From Croceibacterium_B sp963783195 (lineage in GTDB: Bacteria > Pseudomonadota > Alphaproteobacteria > Sphingomonadales > Sphingomonadaceae), in contig CAWAMV010000004.1 in assembly GCA_963783195.1 (NCBI GenBank), positions 186,001-250,000 of the forward strand: a DNA stretch of 64,000 nucleotides, written 5' to 3'. Under the pieces are notes generated by a model. It was not told the origin of the DNA. It saw nothing but the letters and a program-made list of their open reading frames with translations, and did not search any database. Made by a program: the position numbers and the translations under genes. Positions 15,714 through 24,640 of the stretch are shown piece after piece. Within the stretch, counting starts at the first letter, position 1; each line of letters opens with the position of its first letter.

Positions 15714-16493
15714 ATGCTTATTGACATTCTTGCTGCCGCCGCGACTGACGCGCCGGCCGCCAAGTTCGGCTTCACCGAAGCCCTCGAACAGGGCGGTGCC
15801 ATCGCCTACTCGATTCTCGCCGTGCTCGTCATCATGTCGGTCGGCTCGTTCTACATCATGATCACCAAGCTCCTCGAGCAGGGCAAGATCATGCGCCAGT
15901 ACAAGAGCGTCCGCAGCAACTTCTGGCGTGCCAACACGCTTTCCGAAGGCGTCACGAAGCTCGAGAAGAACAGCGCCTGGCGCCAGCTGGTCGACGATGC
16001 GCTGGCCGCCGAGGCGCAGCACACGAAGATGACCGACTCGCTCGAAGCGCACGACTGGATGCACGGCTCGCTCGCGCGTTCGGAAGCGGCGATCAACTCG
16101 CGTCTCGCAGGCGGCCTGCCGTTCCTCGCGACCGTGGGTGCGACGGCTCCGTTCGTCGGTCTGCTCGGTACCGTTATCGGCATCTATCGCGCCATGATCG
16201 GCATCGCGATCTCCGGATCGGGTTCGATCGACAAGGTCGCCGGCCCGGTCGGCGAGGCGCTCATCATGACTGCCATCGGCCTGCTCGTCGCGGTGCCGGC
16301 GGTGCTCGCCTACAACTGGCTGCAGGCGCGCAACAAGAAGATCGCCGAGATGCTTTCGGGCTTTTCGACCGACATCCTCGCCAACATCACCTCGCGCGGC
16401 GCGGTGCGGCCGGAAGTCATCACGAAGACCTCGACCCAGCAGGCCGGCAAGGCGGCTGCCACGGCCCCGGCCAAGCCGGTCGCCAAGGCCTGA
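15714..16493 (+). CDS. exbB: ExbB-type proton channel protein (MotA/TolQ/ExbB family)
   Basis: The 259-residue product has the three-helix layout of ExbB. The first helix is near residues 28-48 and the second and third bracket GATAPFVGLLGTVIGIYRAM and EALIMTAIGLLVAVPAVLAY, the conserved pore-lining segments. A cytoplasmic domain sits between helices 1 and 2. The C-terminus is Ala/Lys-rich (KAAATAPAKPVAKA). It follows tonB by 36 bases with an AGAGAGGA site and works with the two ExbD proteins downstream. Confidence 0.93.
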   Translation: MLIDILAAAATDAPAAKFGFTEALEQGGAIAYSILAVLVIMSVGSFYIMITKLLEQGKIMRQYKSVRSNFWRANTLSEGVTKLEKNSAWRQLVDDALAAEAQHTKMTDSLEAHDWMHGSLARSEAAINSRLAGGLPFLATVGATAPFVGLLGTVIGIYRAMIGIAISGSGSIDKVAGPVGEALIMTAIGLLVAVPAVLAYNWLQARNKKIAEMLSGFSTDILANITSRGAVRPEVITKTSTQQAGKAAATAPAKPVAKA

Positions 16494-16505
16494 TCCCGCA
16501 TTCTC

Positions 16506-16540
16506 GGGGGCGAGCACCGGCATGCGGGAAGCTCGCCCCC
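16506..16540 (+). promoter_or_regulatory. Intercistronic hairpin between exbB and the first exbD
   Basis: GGGGGCGAGC and GCTCGCCCCC form a perfect 10-bp stem around a 15-base loop. There is no T run after it, so it is more likely an mRNA stability or partial-termination element than a full terminator. It sits within the 86-base gap between exbB and exbD. Confidence 0.55.
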
Positions 16541-16579
16541 GCGAAACGGCAAATGAAGTTTTGAGATAGGACGCGACAC

Positions 16580-17116
16580 ATGGCGATTTCAACGGGTGGC
16601 GGCGGCAACGATCGGCCGATGTCCGACATCAACACCACGCCGCTAGTGGACGTTATGCTCGTGCTTCTGATCATGTTCCTGATCACCGTTCCGGTGGCGT
16701 TGCAGACGATCGAGAAGCTCCAGATCCCGGTGTTCGAAGCTGCCGAGACAAAGGACAAGGTGGAGAACCTGCTGATCGCGGTGTCGACGACCGACGCCCA
16801 GGGCCGGTCGCCGCAGTTGTCGAACTCGGACTACACCGGCGCGACGCGTAACGGCGAATGCCGGGTGTACTTCAACAACGCGACGCTGGTGGACTCGCAG
16901 GAGCTCTACGACCAGGCGTTCGAGCGGCTCGACAAGATCGTGCAGCGCGAAGGCGGGGCCGAAGCCATCATGCAGGATCCCGAGAAGATCCCGCAGGTGA
17001 TCATACGCGCCGACGTAAACACGCCGTGGCGCTGCGTCGCTGGCACGATCTTCAACGTCCAGTACGCCGGCTATCCGACCGTCGGGTTCATTTCCAACCC
17101 GCGTCCGCTGAACTGA
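16580..17116 (+). CDS. exbD: ExbD-type biopolymer transport protein, long variant, 178 aa
   Basis: The N-terminal helix TTPLVDVMLVLLIMFLITVP carries the conserved membrane aspartate of ExbD/TolR (D in PLVDVML). The periplasmic domain is longer than in ordinary ExbD proteins (about 140 residues). It includes an insert with GECRVYFNN and a second cysteine in TPWRCVAGT, so a disulphide is likely. The end reads GFISNPRPLN. It is the first of two exbD paralogues in the operon. Confidence 0.9.
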   Translation: MAISTGGGGNDRPMSDINTTPLVDVMLVLLIMFLITVPVALQTIEKLQIPVFEAAETKDKVENLLIAVSTTDAQGRSPQLSNSDYTGATRNGECRVYFNNATLVDSQELYDQAFERLDKIVQREGGAEAIMQDPEKIPQVIIRADVNTPWRCVAGTIFNVQYAGYPTVGFISNPRPLN

Positions 17117-17153
17117 GCCGGGCTGGCAGAGACGAAATCAGGAGTATCTAGCA

Positions 17154-17588
17154 ATGGCAATGTCAGGCGGTTCAGACGACGGCCAGCCGATGATGGAAAT
17201 GAACACGACGCCGCTGATCGACGTCATGCTCGTGCTCCTCATCATGCTCATCTTCACGCTTCCCCCGGTGACGAACTCGGTCAACATCGACCTGCCGGTG
17301 GCGAACCCGAACGACACGCCGCCGCCGGTCGACCCGATCAAGAACAAGCTCGTTCTGACCCAGGCGAACGAGATCCTGTGGAACGGCACGCCGATCACGC
17401 CCGGCGAGCTGACGTCCAACCTGCAGACCTCGCTCGCCATGCCGGTCGAGCCCGAGCTGCAGTTCGAGCCTGAAGCCGAGGCGAGCTACGATCTTTCGGC
17501 CCAGGTGCTGAACATCATCAAGGCCTCGGGCATCACCAAGTTCGGCTTCGTCGGCAACGAGAAGTACCGGGTCTTCGGCAAGGGCTGA
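17154..17588 (+). CDS. exbD: ExbD-type biopolymer transport protein, short variant, 144 aa
   Basis: The helix TTPLIDVMLVLLIMLIFTLP again carries the essential aspartate. The periplasmic domain is of ordinary length and lacks cysteines, unlike the first ExbD. It ends KFGFVGNEKYRVFGKG. The gene follows its paralogue by 37 bases and is closed by a strong terminator, so it ends the tonB operon. Two ExbD variants in one operon are common in sphingomonads and xanthomonads, where TonB receptors are numerous. Confidence 0.92.
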   Translation: MAMSGGSDDGQPMMEMNTTPLIDVMLVLLIMLIFTLPPVTNSVNIDLPVANPNDTPPPVDPIKNKLVLTQANEILWNGTPITPGELTSNLQTSLAMPVEPELQFEPEAEASYDLSAQVLNIIKASGITKFGFVGNEKYRVFGKG

Positions 17589-17615
17589 TCCCGGCAGAAG
17601 AACATCGAACAAGCG

Positions 17616-17646
17616 AAGGGGCGGAGCGATCCGCCCCTTTTCTTTT
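17616..17646 (+). terminator. Rho-independent terminator of the tonB operon
   Basis: AAGGGGCGGA and TCCGCCCCTT form a perfect 10-bp stem with a GCGA loop, followed by TTCTTTT. It lies 28 bases after the second exbD stop. Confidence 0.9.
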
Positions 17647-17696
17647 GCGCGAAGTCCTGTCGAACTGCCGGCGAAGCCAGGCGCGGCGCCCCCGCG

Positions 17697-20159
17697 CTAG
17701 GCTTCGTCCTCGGCCAGCCAGTCGGGCGCGTCTTCCAGCCGCATGGCCGCCCCGGCGAGTGTTTCCGCCTCCAGCAGCAGCTCCTCGTCGACCGAGCCCT
17801 GCGGCAGGCTCTCGCGCCCGATCATCACCATGACCGGCACGGCCAGCGGGCTTACGCGGTCGAGCTCCACGTGGACCAACCTCTCGGCCGCGCTGTCCAG
17901 CAGCTCGCCCAGTCGGCCGATGTCGGTCATTCGCGCGCGGGCGTCGGCCCAGGCCGCCTCGATCAGCACATGGTCGGGCTCGTACTTGCGCAGAACGTCG
18001 TAGATCAGGTCGGTCGAGAAGGTGACCTGCTTGCCGCTCTTGCGCTTGCCCGGGTGCTGGCGCTCTACCAGTCCGCCGATCACCGCCACCTCGCGGAAGG
18101 CGCGGCGCAGGAGGTGCGAGTTCTGCACCCATTCGATGAATTCGTGGGTCAGGATATCGGGCGAGAGCAGCGGGGCCGGATCGGTCACCGGCTTCAGCCC
18201 CCAGACCGCCAGCGAATAGTCGTTGGCCACGAACCCGCCGGGCATGAGCCCCAGCTCTTCCATCCGCTTGGTGATGAGCATCCCGAGCGACTGGTTGGCG
18301 TTCCACCCGGTGAAGGTGTAATAGACGGTGTACTCGCGCTTGGCGTGGGGGAAGCTCTCGACCAGCAGCGTGTCCGGCCCGGGCATCCGCGAGCGCCAAT
18401 CCTGCACTTCCAGCCATTCGCGCACGTCATCGGGAAACCGGCCCCATTCCGAACGGTCGACCAGCATGGCCCGGACCCGATCGGCAAGATGCGTCGTCAG
18501 CGGCAGACGCAAGCCCATGTAGCTGGGGATCGTGGCCGATTTCCGCGCCGCCCGCACGACCAGATCGAGATCGCGAAACGCCTCCACCTCGAGGTCCATT
18601 CCGGCGAAGCGGAAGGTGTCGCCGGCCGAAAGCGAGGCTGCGAACTGTTCTTCCACCTTGCCCAGCGAACGGCCGTTGCGGAAGCGAATCTCGATCATTT
18701 CCGAATCGACGATGATGCCGGCATTCATGCGGTGCCGCGCGGCGTGCTCGGGATGGGCCAGCCGCCAGGTTCCATCCGCGTCGCGCACGATGCGGCGGAA
18801 CTTGTCGTAGGCTTCGAGCGCGTATCCCCCGGTGGCGACGAAATGGAGCACCCGCTGCCAGGTCGGCTCGTCGAGCCATGCGTAGGTCAGGCTTGAGCGA
18901 ACCTCGCCCAGCAAGGCGTCTTCTTCGAACGGGGCGGCGCAGGCGCAGGCCATCACGTGCTGGGCGAGCACATCGAGCCCACCGGGACGGAAGTCCTCGC
19001 CGTCGCGCTGACCCTCGTCGACCGCGTCCTTCGCCGCCGTCGCCTCGAGGAACTCGAAACGATTGCCCGGCACCAGGATCGCGCGGCTCGGCTGGTCGAG
19101 CCGGTGGTTGGCGCGCCCGATGCGCTGCAACAGGCGGCTCGATCCCTTGGGGGCGCCCATCTGCACCACCAGGTCGATGTCGCCCCAGTCGACCCCAAGG
19201 TCGAGGCTGGCGGTGGCCACGAGCGCGCGCAGCTCGCCGCGCGCCATCGCGCCTTCCACCTTGCGCCGCGCCTCCTTGCTCAGCGAGCCGTGGTGGATTC
19301 CGATCGGCAGCGTATCGTCGTTCGCATCCCAAAGCTGCTGGAAGATGTATTCGGCAAGGAAGCGGGTGTTGGTGAAGATCAGTGTCGTGCGGTTGCGGCG
19401 GATTTCCTCGTAGAGTTGGGGAATCGCCCAGATTGCCGCATGCCCGCCCCAGGGCACGCGCTCTTCCCTCGGCAGGAGGATTTCCACCTCGGCCGGAGCG
19501 CCGGGTTCGCCTTCGACCAGGGCCACCCGGTCGATCTCGCCCCAGGGCGCCAGCCATTCGCGAAAGGCCTGCGGATCGGCCACGGTGGCCGACAGCGCGG
19601 CGCGCCGCATGTCGGGCGCGATTGCCTGCAGGCGGCTCAGCGCCAGGGCCAGCAGGTCGCCCCGCTTGCCGGTGGCAAAGGCGTGGATCTCGTCGATCAC
19701 CACACGCTTCAGCCCGCGAAACAATTCGAAGCTGTCGGGATAGCTGAGCAGTAGTGAGAGCGATTCGGGCGTGGTCAGCAGCACGTTGGGCGGACGGACC
19801 CGCTGGCGGCGCTTACGGTCCGAGGGGGTGTCGCCGCTGCGCGTCTCGATCCGCAGCGGCAGCCCCATCTCCTCGACCGGGGTGACGAGGTTGCGCTGAA
19901 CGTCGTGCGCCAGCGCCTTCAGCGGAGAGACGTAGAGCGTGTGCAGCCCCTCTTCGGGCAGCGCACCGCGCGAAGGGCAGAAGTCCGCCAGCGTGGGCAG
20001 GAAACCGGCGAGCGTCTTGCCCGCGCCCGTGTCGGCCACCAGCAGCGCGTCGCGCCCGGCTTCGCTCGCGGCCAGCATCGCGGCCTGGTGCCGCCGCACA
20101 CGCCAGCCACGCCCGGCGAACCAGGCGGCGATCTCTGGAGGGATGACGGGTTCGGTCAC
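17697..20159 (-). CDS. Ligase-associated DNA-damage-response DEXH helicase (Lhr-like)
   Basis: The 820-residue product is an Lhr-type superfamily 2 helicase. Walker A is ADTGAGKT (42-49), the DEIH box is at about 156-159, and LSATVAD, TNTRFLAEYIF, GIHHGSLSKEARR and QRIGRANHRLD cover the remaining helicase motifs. The C-terminal ~430 residues are the Lhr core extension. In many bacteria this subtype travels with an ATP-dependent DNA ligase, an exonuclease and a phosphoesterase (the ligase-associated repair set). None of those is visible here, so partners, if any, lie elsewhere. It ends within 60 bases of the tonB operon terminator. Confidence 0.9.
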   Translation of the reverse strand: MTEPVIPPEIAAWFAGRGWRVRRHQAAMLAASEAGRDALLVADTGAGKTLAGFLPTLADFCPSRGALPEEGLHTLYVSPLKALAHDVQRNLVTPVEEMGLPLRIETRSGDTPSDRKRRQRVRPPNVLLTTPESLSLLLSYPDSFELFRGLKRVVIDEIHAFATGKRGDLLALALSRLQAIAPDMRRAALSATVADPQAFREWLAPWGEIDRVALVEGEPGAPAEVEILLPREERVPWGGHAAIWAIPQLYEEIRRNRTTLIFTNTRFLAEYIFQQLWDANDDTLPIGIHHGSLSKEARRKVEGAMARGELRALVATASLDLGVDWGDIDLVVQMGAPKGSSRLLQRIGRANHRLDQPSRAILVPGNRFEFLEATAAKDAVDEGQRDGEDFRPGGLDVLAQHVMACACAAPFEEDALLGEVRSSLTYAWLDEPTWQRVLHFVATGGYALEAYDKFRRIVRDADGTWRLAHPEHAARHRMNAGIIVDSEMIEIRFRNGRSLGKVEEQFAASLSAGDTFRFAGMDLEVEAFRDLDLVVRAARKSATIPSYMGLRLPLTTHLADRVRAMLVDRSEWGRFPDDVREWLEVQDWRSRMPGPDTLLVESFPHAKREYTVYYTFTGWNANQSLGMLITKRMEELGLMPGGFVANDYSLAVWGLKPVTDPAPLLSPDILTHEFIEWVQNSHLLRRAFREVAVIGGLVERQHPGKRKSGKQVTFSTDLIYDVLRKYEPDHVLIEAAWADARARMTDIGRLGELLDSAAERLVHVELDRVSPLAVPVMVMIGRESLPQGSVDEELLLEAETLAGAAMRLEDAPDWLAEDEA

Positions 20160-20322
20160 GCTTGAGAAGAAACGGGAAAAGCCTGCGAATGGGTCCGCAA
20201 CCTACTCCGGCCGCGTGCCGCCTACCACCTACGGCCGAGCGATGATTCCGCCAAACGGTGTTCATTGCAGCGCTTCTCGAGCCCTGCGTTTCGACCAGCC
20301 GCCCGCGGATCGGGCCGGGCGG

Positions 20323-20349
20323 GGAAACAACGAGGCCGCGCGGTGCGTT
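20323..20349 (+). promoter_or_regulatory. Weak EcfG-like promoter candidate before the BON gene
   Basis: GGAAAC (20323-20328) and CGTT (20346-20349) are 17 bases apart. It differs from the EcfG consensus by an extra A in the -35 element, so it is a tentative call supported mainly by the stress-type gene downstream. Confidence 0.25.
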
Positions 20350-20435
20350 CTATCCGTGCAACAGGCGAAGCTCCGCCCCGCTGTCGGCGGGAGCCGCCGA
20401 TGTTTCGCGACAGCAATCAGCAGGAGAGAAACGAC

Positions 20436-21358
20436 ATGGCCGACCGCAATCGCAACGACCGCGACTACCGCGACGAAGACTACGGCGAGAGCCGCCAGCA
20501 GGACCAATTCGCTGATTCTTCCGGTAGCCAGCAGTCCGGGTACAACGACCAGGACAGCTACGGCGGCAATCGCCAGATGGGCGAGCCCGGCCGCGGCGGC
20601 TCGGACTTCTACTACGAGGAAGTGATCCTGGTACCCCGCCGCAGCAGGTCTGGCGGACAAAGGGATTCCTACAGCCGCGATCGCAACCGTGAGCGGGGCT
20701 GGGGCCAACGCGACTACGGTGACCGTCGACCGAGGCTACGGCGATCGCGAACCTTCGCACCGCGGCGACTACAGCACATACGGGCGCGAATTCGGGCTAT
20801 GGCCCTGATACCAGCCGCCGTTACGCCAGCTTCACCTCCGAGGACCAGGGCGGGCGCGACTTCAACTCGCCGACCGGCCGCTGGTCTCCGCGTTACGGCG
20901 GCGCGCCCCAGGGCACCTACAGCGACGACTACCGCGAGCAGGACGACGGATACCGCCGTGCGCGTTACAGCGACCCGCGGCGCGAACGCGACTGGTGGGA
21001 CCGGACAAGCGATGAAATCGCCAGCTGGTTCGGCGACGAAGATGCCCAGCGCCGGCGCGAAATGGACCATCGCGGCCGCGGCCCGAGCGACTACACCCGC
21101 TCCGACGAACGCATCCGCGAGGACGTGAACGAGAACCTGACCAACGACTGGGCGGTCGATGCCCGCAACGTCCGCGTGAAGGTGGAAGACGGCGAAGTGA
21201 CGCTGGACGGCACGGTGTCGACCCGCCTGCAGAAGCGCCGCGCGGAAGACTGCGCGGAAGACGTTTCGGGCGTCGGCCACGTGCAGAACAACCTGCGCGT
21301 GTCTGAAGTCGACGAGCGTCGCGACCGGTATTCGGCATCGGACACGACCGAAACCTGA
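20436..21358 (+). pseudogene. BON-domain protein with disordered N-terminus, two apparent frameshifts
   Basis: A CAGGAG site precedes the ATG at 20436. The N-terminal ~100 residues are hydrophilic and repetitive in Asp/Arg/Tyr/Gly (RNRNDRDYRDEDYGES). The C-terminal ~90 residues are a BON domain, a fold that binds membranes and is typical of OsmY-like stress proteins: IREDVNENLTNDWAVDARNV, then EDGEVTLDGTVSTRLQKRRA. The two halves are out of frame. Removing one base near 20727 and one near 20795 gives a continuous protein of about 306 residues, with the middle reading like the rest (GYGDREPSHRGDYSTYGREF). The two single-base insertions sum exactly to the observed frame offset. A terminator follows. 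Confidence 0.75.
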
Positions 21359-21386
21359 TCCGGAAAGGCGCGCAAGCGTGAGGACG

Positions 21387-21412
21387 AGGGGGCGCCGCGG
21401 CGCCCCCTTTTT
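21387..21412 (+). terminator. Rho-independent terminator after the BON gene
   Basis: GGGGGCGCC and GGCGCCCCC pair with a two-base GC turn and are followed by five T. It lies about 30 bases after the BON stop, in the convergent gap before the carotenoid oxygenase gene. Confidence 0.85.
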
Positions 21413-21428
21413 CGTCGCCTGCCTGCGA

Positions 21429-22877
21429 CTAGGCCAGGGGGTCGAGTCCCATCGCTCCGGCAGACGCCCAGTTGCCGTGCACCTGTGGGGCAGCGGGGAA
21501 CGGCAGGATCGCCCGGGCGACCGGGCCCGCGGCAAGATCGGCCGCATCGGCCACCAGCAGTTCGGACCGGTTTTCCCGGCGGTCGAACGCTACTCCGACG
21601 AGCCAACCCTCCCCTTCGGGTGCATCGGGCGAGCGGGGAACAAAGCGACATTCGCCCAATCCGTAATGCGCGGGCATGACGAGGGAGACGGACGTCCGCT
21701 CCGCCACGTCGAAGCGAACCCAGGCATTGGGCGAGATCCAGCCCGAGGTGGATGCCGGCGCTTCCCCCTCTCGCCGCCCGCCGTAGCAGTAGCGGTGCCG
21801 GTGTCCCACGACGCGCGGATCGACGTCGCCAAGGTCGGCCATCGGCTGCGCGAACAACAGCTCCTCACGCCAGGTCTCGCTGCCGTCGGCAAGATCGAAG
21901 GTCAGCCGGCGCAGGTAGGCCTTGCCGTATTCCGGCGACCACGGCGAACCGTCGGCACTCTTGAGAAAAGGAAACGGGTTGCCGCAGTAGAACGGCGCGT
22001 CGAACACGATGCGGTCGCCGTCTTCCCACGCGTTGAATGTGTGGAGCTGGCAGCTCTTGGGACCGGTGAACCACCTGAGATCGCTGCCGTCGCCGTCGCG
22101 GCGAAAAACCGCGATCCGGGCCGGGGCGTGCGGGTCCCATTGCCACATCGCCCCGCCCTGCCGAGCCGCCGCTTCGCTTGTGGTGTAGCCACCCAGCGGC
22201 AGGAGGATGTGGTTTTCGGTGATCACCATGTCGTGGATCATGTCGAGCCAGGGTACGTCGATGCGGATCTCGTGCTTGAGGCGGCCGTCGGGGTGAAACA
22301 CCCAGGCATGGCAATCGGGCGAATAGTTGCCCGCTGCCTGGTAGCCGAAGGCCACAAGTTCGCCGGTCTTCCCGTCGATCATGGGGTGGGCGGTGAACGT
22401 GACGCTCTCGACCGCGCCGCCGAAATCGAACGTGCCCCGCGTCGCGAGCGTTTCCGGATCGAGTTCGTAGGGCAGGCCGTCTTCCTTCAAGGCGAGCAGA
22501 CGGCCGGCGAAGGCGAAGGCTGTCGTGTTGGCGGCGCTGGCGGAGAGATGGGCGACGTCGTCGTCATCCATGAAGCGGTTGCGATAGTGCCCGAAGCGCA
22601 TCCGCCCCGCATCGCGGTTGGCCACCAGGCGCTCGGTCTCGACGTAGCGCGACCGATAGGTCACCCGGCCCCCCGAGACGCGAAAACGCGAGGCAATCCC
22701 GTCAGCGTGGAGCAGGACGTCGTCGGCGTACTTGGGCGGGTAATACCAGGCGCCGCCGAGCCGATAGAGCGCCCCGTCGAGGCCCGGCGGAAGGTCGCCC
22801 ACGACCTCGCACTCGACCTCGTCGTGCTCAGGCTGGCGCTCGTCCCATCCGGGCAGCTTGCCGGTCACCTCGTTCAT
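21429..22877 (-). CDS. Carotenoid / lignostilbene oxygenase family protein, cytoplasmic
   Basis: The 482-residue product belongs to the carotenoid cleavage oxygenase family, non-haem iron enzymes that split a C=C bond of carotenoids or stilbenes into two aldehydes. The four iron-binding histidines can be placed at about H164 (TAHPMID), H215 (MIHDMVI), H279 (QLHTFNAWEDGD) and H467 (VHGNWAS). GALYRLGG and the VHG ending are typical. No signal peptide is visible, in contrast to the second family member at 40873. The start at 22877 has a GAGAGG site. The substrate cannot be told from sequence; lignostilbene-type is common in sphingomonads. Confidence 0.88.
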   Translation of the reverse strand: MNEVTGKLPGWDERQPEHDEVECEVVGDLPPGLDGALYRLGGAWYYPPKYADDVLLHADGIASRFRVSGGRVTYRSRYVETERLVANRDAGRMRFGHYRNRFMDDDDVAHLSASAANTTAFAFAGRLLALKEDGLPYELDPETLATRGTFDFGGAVESVTFTAHPMIDGKTGELVAFGYQAAGNYSPDCHAWVFHPDGRLKHEIRIDVPWLDMIHDMVITENHILLPLGGYTTSEAAARQGGAMWQWDPHAPARIAVFRRDGDGSDLRWFTGPKSCQLHTFNAWEDGDRIVFDAPFYCGNPFPFLKSADGSPWSPEYGKAYLRRLTFDLADGSETWREELLFAQPMADLGDVDPRVVGHRHRYCYGGRREGEAPASTSGWISPNAWVRFDVAERTSVSLVMPAHYGLGECRFVPRSPDAPEGEGWLVGVAFDRRENRSELLVADAADLAAGPVARAILPFPAAPQVHGNWASAGAMGLDPLA

Positions 22878-22937
22878 CGGCCTCTCCTCTCGCCTAGCCC
22901 GCATAGGTGAGGAGGGTGCCGCAGGACTTGCGCGCGA

Positions 22938-24347
22938 TCAATGCCCGGCCTGGGGCCCGCGCTCCAGCCCGCTCGCATCGAGCTGTTCGTCGATCTGCGC
23001 CAGAAGCCGGTCGAGGCCTGCCTGAGTTTCGCTCTCCGCGCGGGCGACGAGGACGTCCTGCGTGTTGGAGGCGCGCAGCAGCCACCAACCGTCGGGCGTG
23101 GTCACGCGCACGCCGTCGGTATCGTCCACGCTGATGTCGCCCGAGGCGCCGGACAGACGCTGCTTGACCTCGTCGATTGCGGCGAACTTCCGGCTCTCGT
23201 CGACCTGGAAGCGCATTTCGGGCGTGTTGAGGACGCCGGGCATGGCGCCGCGCAGTTCGGTAACCGACTTGCCCAGCCGTGCCGAGGCGGCGATGAGGCG
23301 CACCGCGGCATAAAGCGCGTCGTCGTAGCCATAATAAGTGTCGGCGAAAAACACGTGCCCGCTCATTTCCCCGGCCAGCGGGGCATGAGTTTCCTTCATT
23401 TTGGACTTGATCAGCGAGTGGCCGGTCTTCCACATCAGCGGCTTGCCGCCGAGCTCGGCGACGCGGTCGAACAGCGCCTTGCTCGCCTTCACGTCGGCGA
23501 TGATCGTGGCCCCCGGGGAAACCCGTAAGAGGTCTTCCGCATAGATCATCAGCAGCTGATCGCCCCAGATGATCCGGCCTTCGCCGTCGATCGCGCCGAT
23601 CCGGTCACCGTCGCCGTCGAAAGCCACTCCGAAGTCGAGGTTCTTCTCCGCGACAAGGCGCTGAAGGTCCTCCAGGTTTTCCGGGACAGTGGGATCAGGA
23701 TGATGATTGGGAAAGTTTCCGTCGACCTCGGTATAGAGCGTGTGGTGTTCACCCGGCAGCCTGGCCGCGAGCTTCTCCAGCGCCGGCCCGGCCGCGCCAT
23801 TGCCCGCGTCCCAGCCGACCTTAAGTCCGGCCAGCAGATCGGGGTCAATGCCGTCGAGGCCGACCAGCAGACGATCGATGTAATCGTCGATGAGCTCGTG
23901 CGTATTGACTTCGCCCGTACCGTCGAGCCACTCGCCCCCCGCGGCGAGCCGACCGATTTCCTGAATGTCGTCCCCGAAGAACGGCCGCCCCTGAAATACC
24001 ATCTTGAAGCCATTGTAATTGGCGGGATTGTGGCTGCCAGTTATCTGAACGCCGCCATCTGCCTGTTCCAGTGAGGCTTCCGCGTAATAGAGCATCGGGG
24101 TCGGTCCCATGCCCACGCGGATGACGTCGCAACCGCTGGCGGTGAGACCCTCGATCAGCGCGTGTTCCAGCATCGGGCTGCTGACGCGGCCATCGTAGCC
24201 CACCGCGACCGTCTTGCCCCCGGCCTCGCGCAGCAGGGTCGCGAAGCCGCGGCCGATGGCGCGCGCATCGTCGGGCCCGAGGGTTTCGCCGATGATGCCC
24301 CGGATATCGTATTCGCGCAGGACGGAGGGGTGAAAGTCGTGACTCAT
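22938..24347 (-). CDS. Phosphomannomutase / phosphoglucomutase
   Basis: This alpha-D-phosphohexomutase interconverts hexose 6- and 1-phosphates for sugar nucleotide and surface polysaccharide synthesis. It has 469 residues. The phosphoserine loop is ITGSHNPANYNGFK, the metal-binding loop is FDGDGDRIG, the sugar-binding loop is GEMSGHVFF (residues about 325-333), and the C-terminal phosphate loop RASNTQDVLVARAE is present. The start MSHDFHPSVLREYDIRG at 24347 gives the standard N-terminus. It is the last gene of a minus-strand cluster mipZ, J-domain protein, mutase with short gaps. Confidence 0.93.
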   Translation of the reverse strand: MSHDFHPSVLREYDIRGIIGETLGPDDARAIGRGFATLLREAGGKTVAVGYDGRVSSPMLEHALIEGLTASGCDVIRVGMGPTPMLYYAEASLEQADGGVQITGSHNPANYNGFKMVFQGRPFFGDDIQEIGRLAAGGEWLDGTGEVNTHELIDDYIDRLLVGLDGIDPDLLAGLKVGWDAGNGAAGPALEKLAARLPGEHHTLYTEVDGNFPNHHPDPTVPENLEDLQRLVAEKNLDFGVAFDGDGDRIGAIDGEGRIIWGDQLLMIYAEDLLRVSPGATIIADVKASKALFDRVAELGGKPLMWKTGHSLIKSKMKETHAPLAGEMSGHVFFADTYYGYDDALYAAVRLIAASARLGKSVTELRGAMPGVLNTPEMRFQVDESRKFAAIDEVKQRLSGASGDISVDDTDGVRVTTPDGWWLLRASNTQDVLVARAESETQAGLDRLLAQIDEQLDASGLERGPQAGH

Positions 24348-24355
24348 CGGGTCTC

Positions 24356-24637
24356 CTATTTGCCGTCGGGCAATTGATCGAGCAGCAGGTCGCGCGCGGC
24401 GTTCGCCTCGTGGACCTGCTCGTTGGTCCCGCCGCGGTCGGGATGGACCATGGCGAGCAAACGCCTGTGGGCCTCTATTATTTCCTGCCGATTTCCACCC
24501 GCCCGCACGCCGAGCAGCTTGCGGGCCCGGACCATCGCCTGTTTGCGGGTGGAAGACTGCTGCTCCCACGGCCAGCGCCCGGTGATCAGCTTCCAGCCGA
24601 TCACGCCAAGCGCGGCAAAAACGAGCAGCTTGCCCAT
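24356..24637 (-). CDS. J-domain (DnaJ-like) membrane protein, 93 aa
   Basis: An N-terminal membrane helix (KLLVFAALGVIGWKLITG) is followed by a basic linker and a compact J domain. That domain holds the HPD tripeptide (LLAMVHPDRGGTNEQ), which stimulates DnaK ATPase. The layout resembles small TIM14/PAM18-like proteins. It lies four bases from mipZ's stop and eight bases before the mutase start, so the three are likely cotranscribed. Its client is unknown. Confidence 0.85.
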   Translation of the reverse strand: MGKLLVFAALGVIGWKLITGRWPWEQQSSTRKQAMVRARKLLGVRAGGNRQEIIEAHRRLLAMVHPDRGGTNEQVHEANAARDLLLDQLPDGK

Positions 24638-24640
24638 TGC

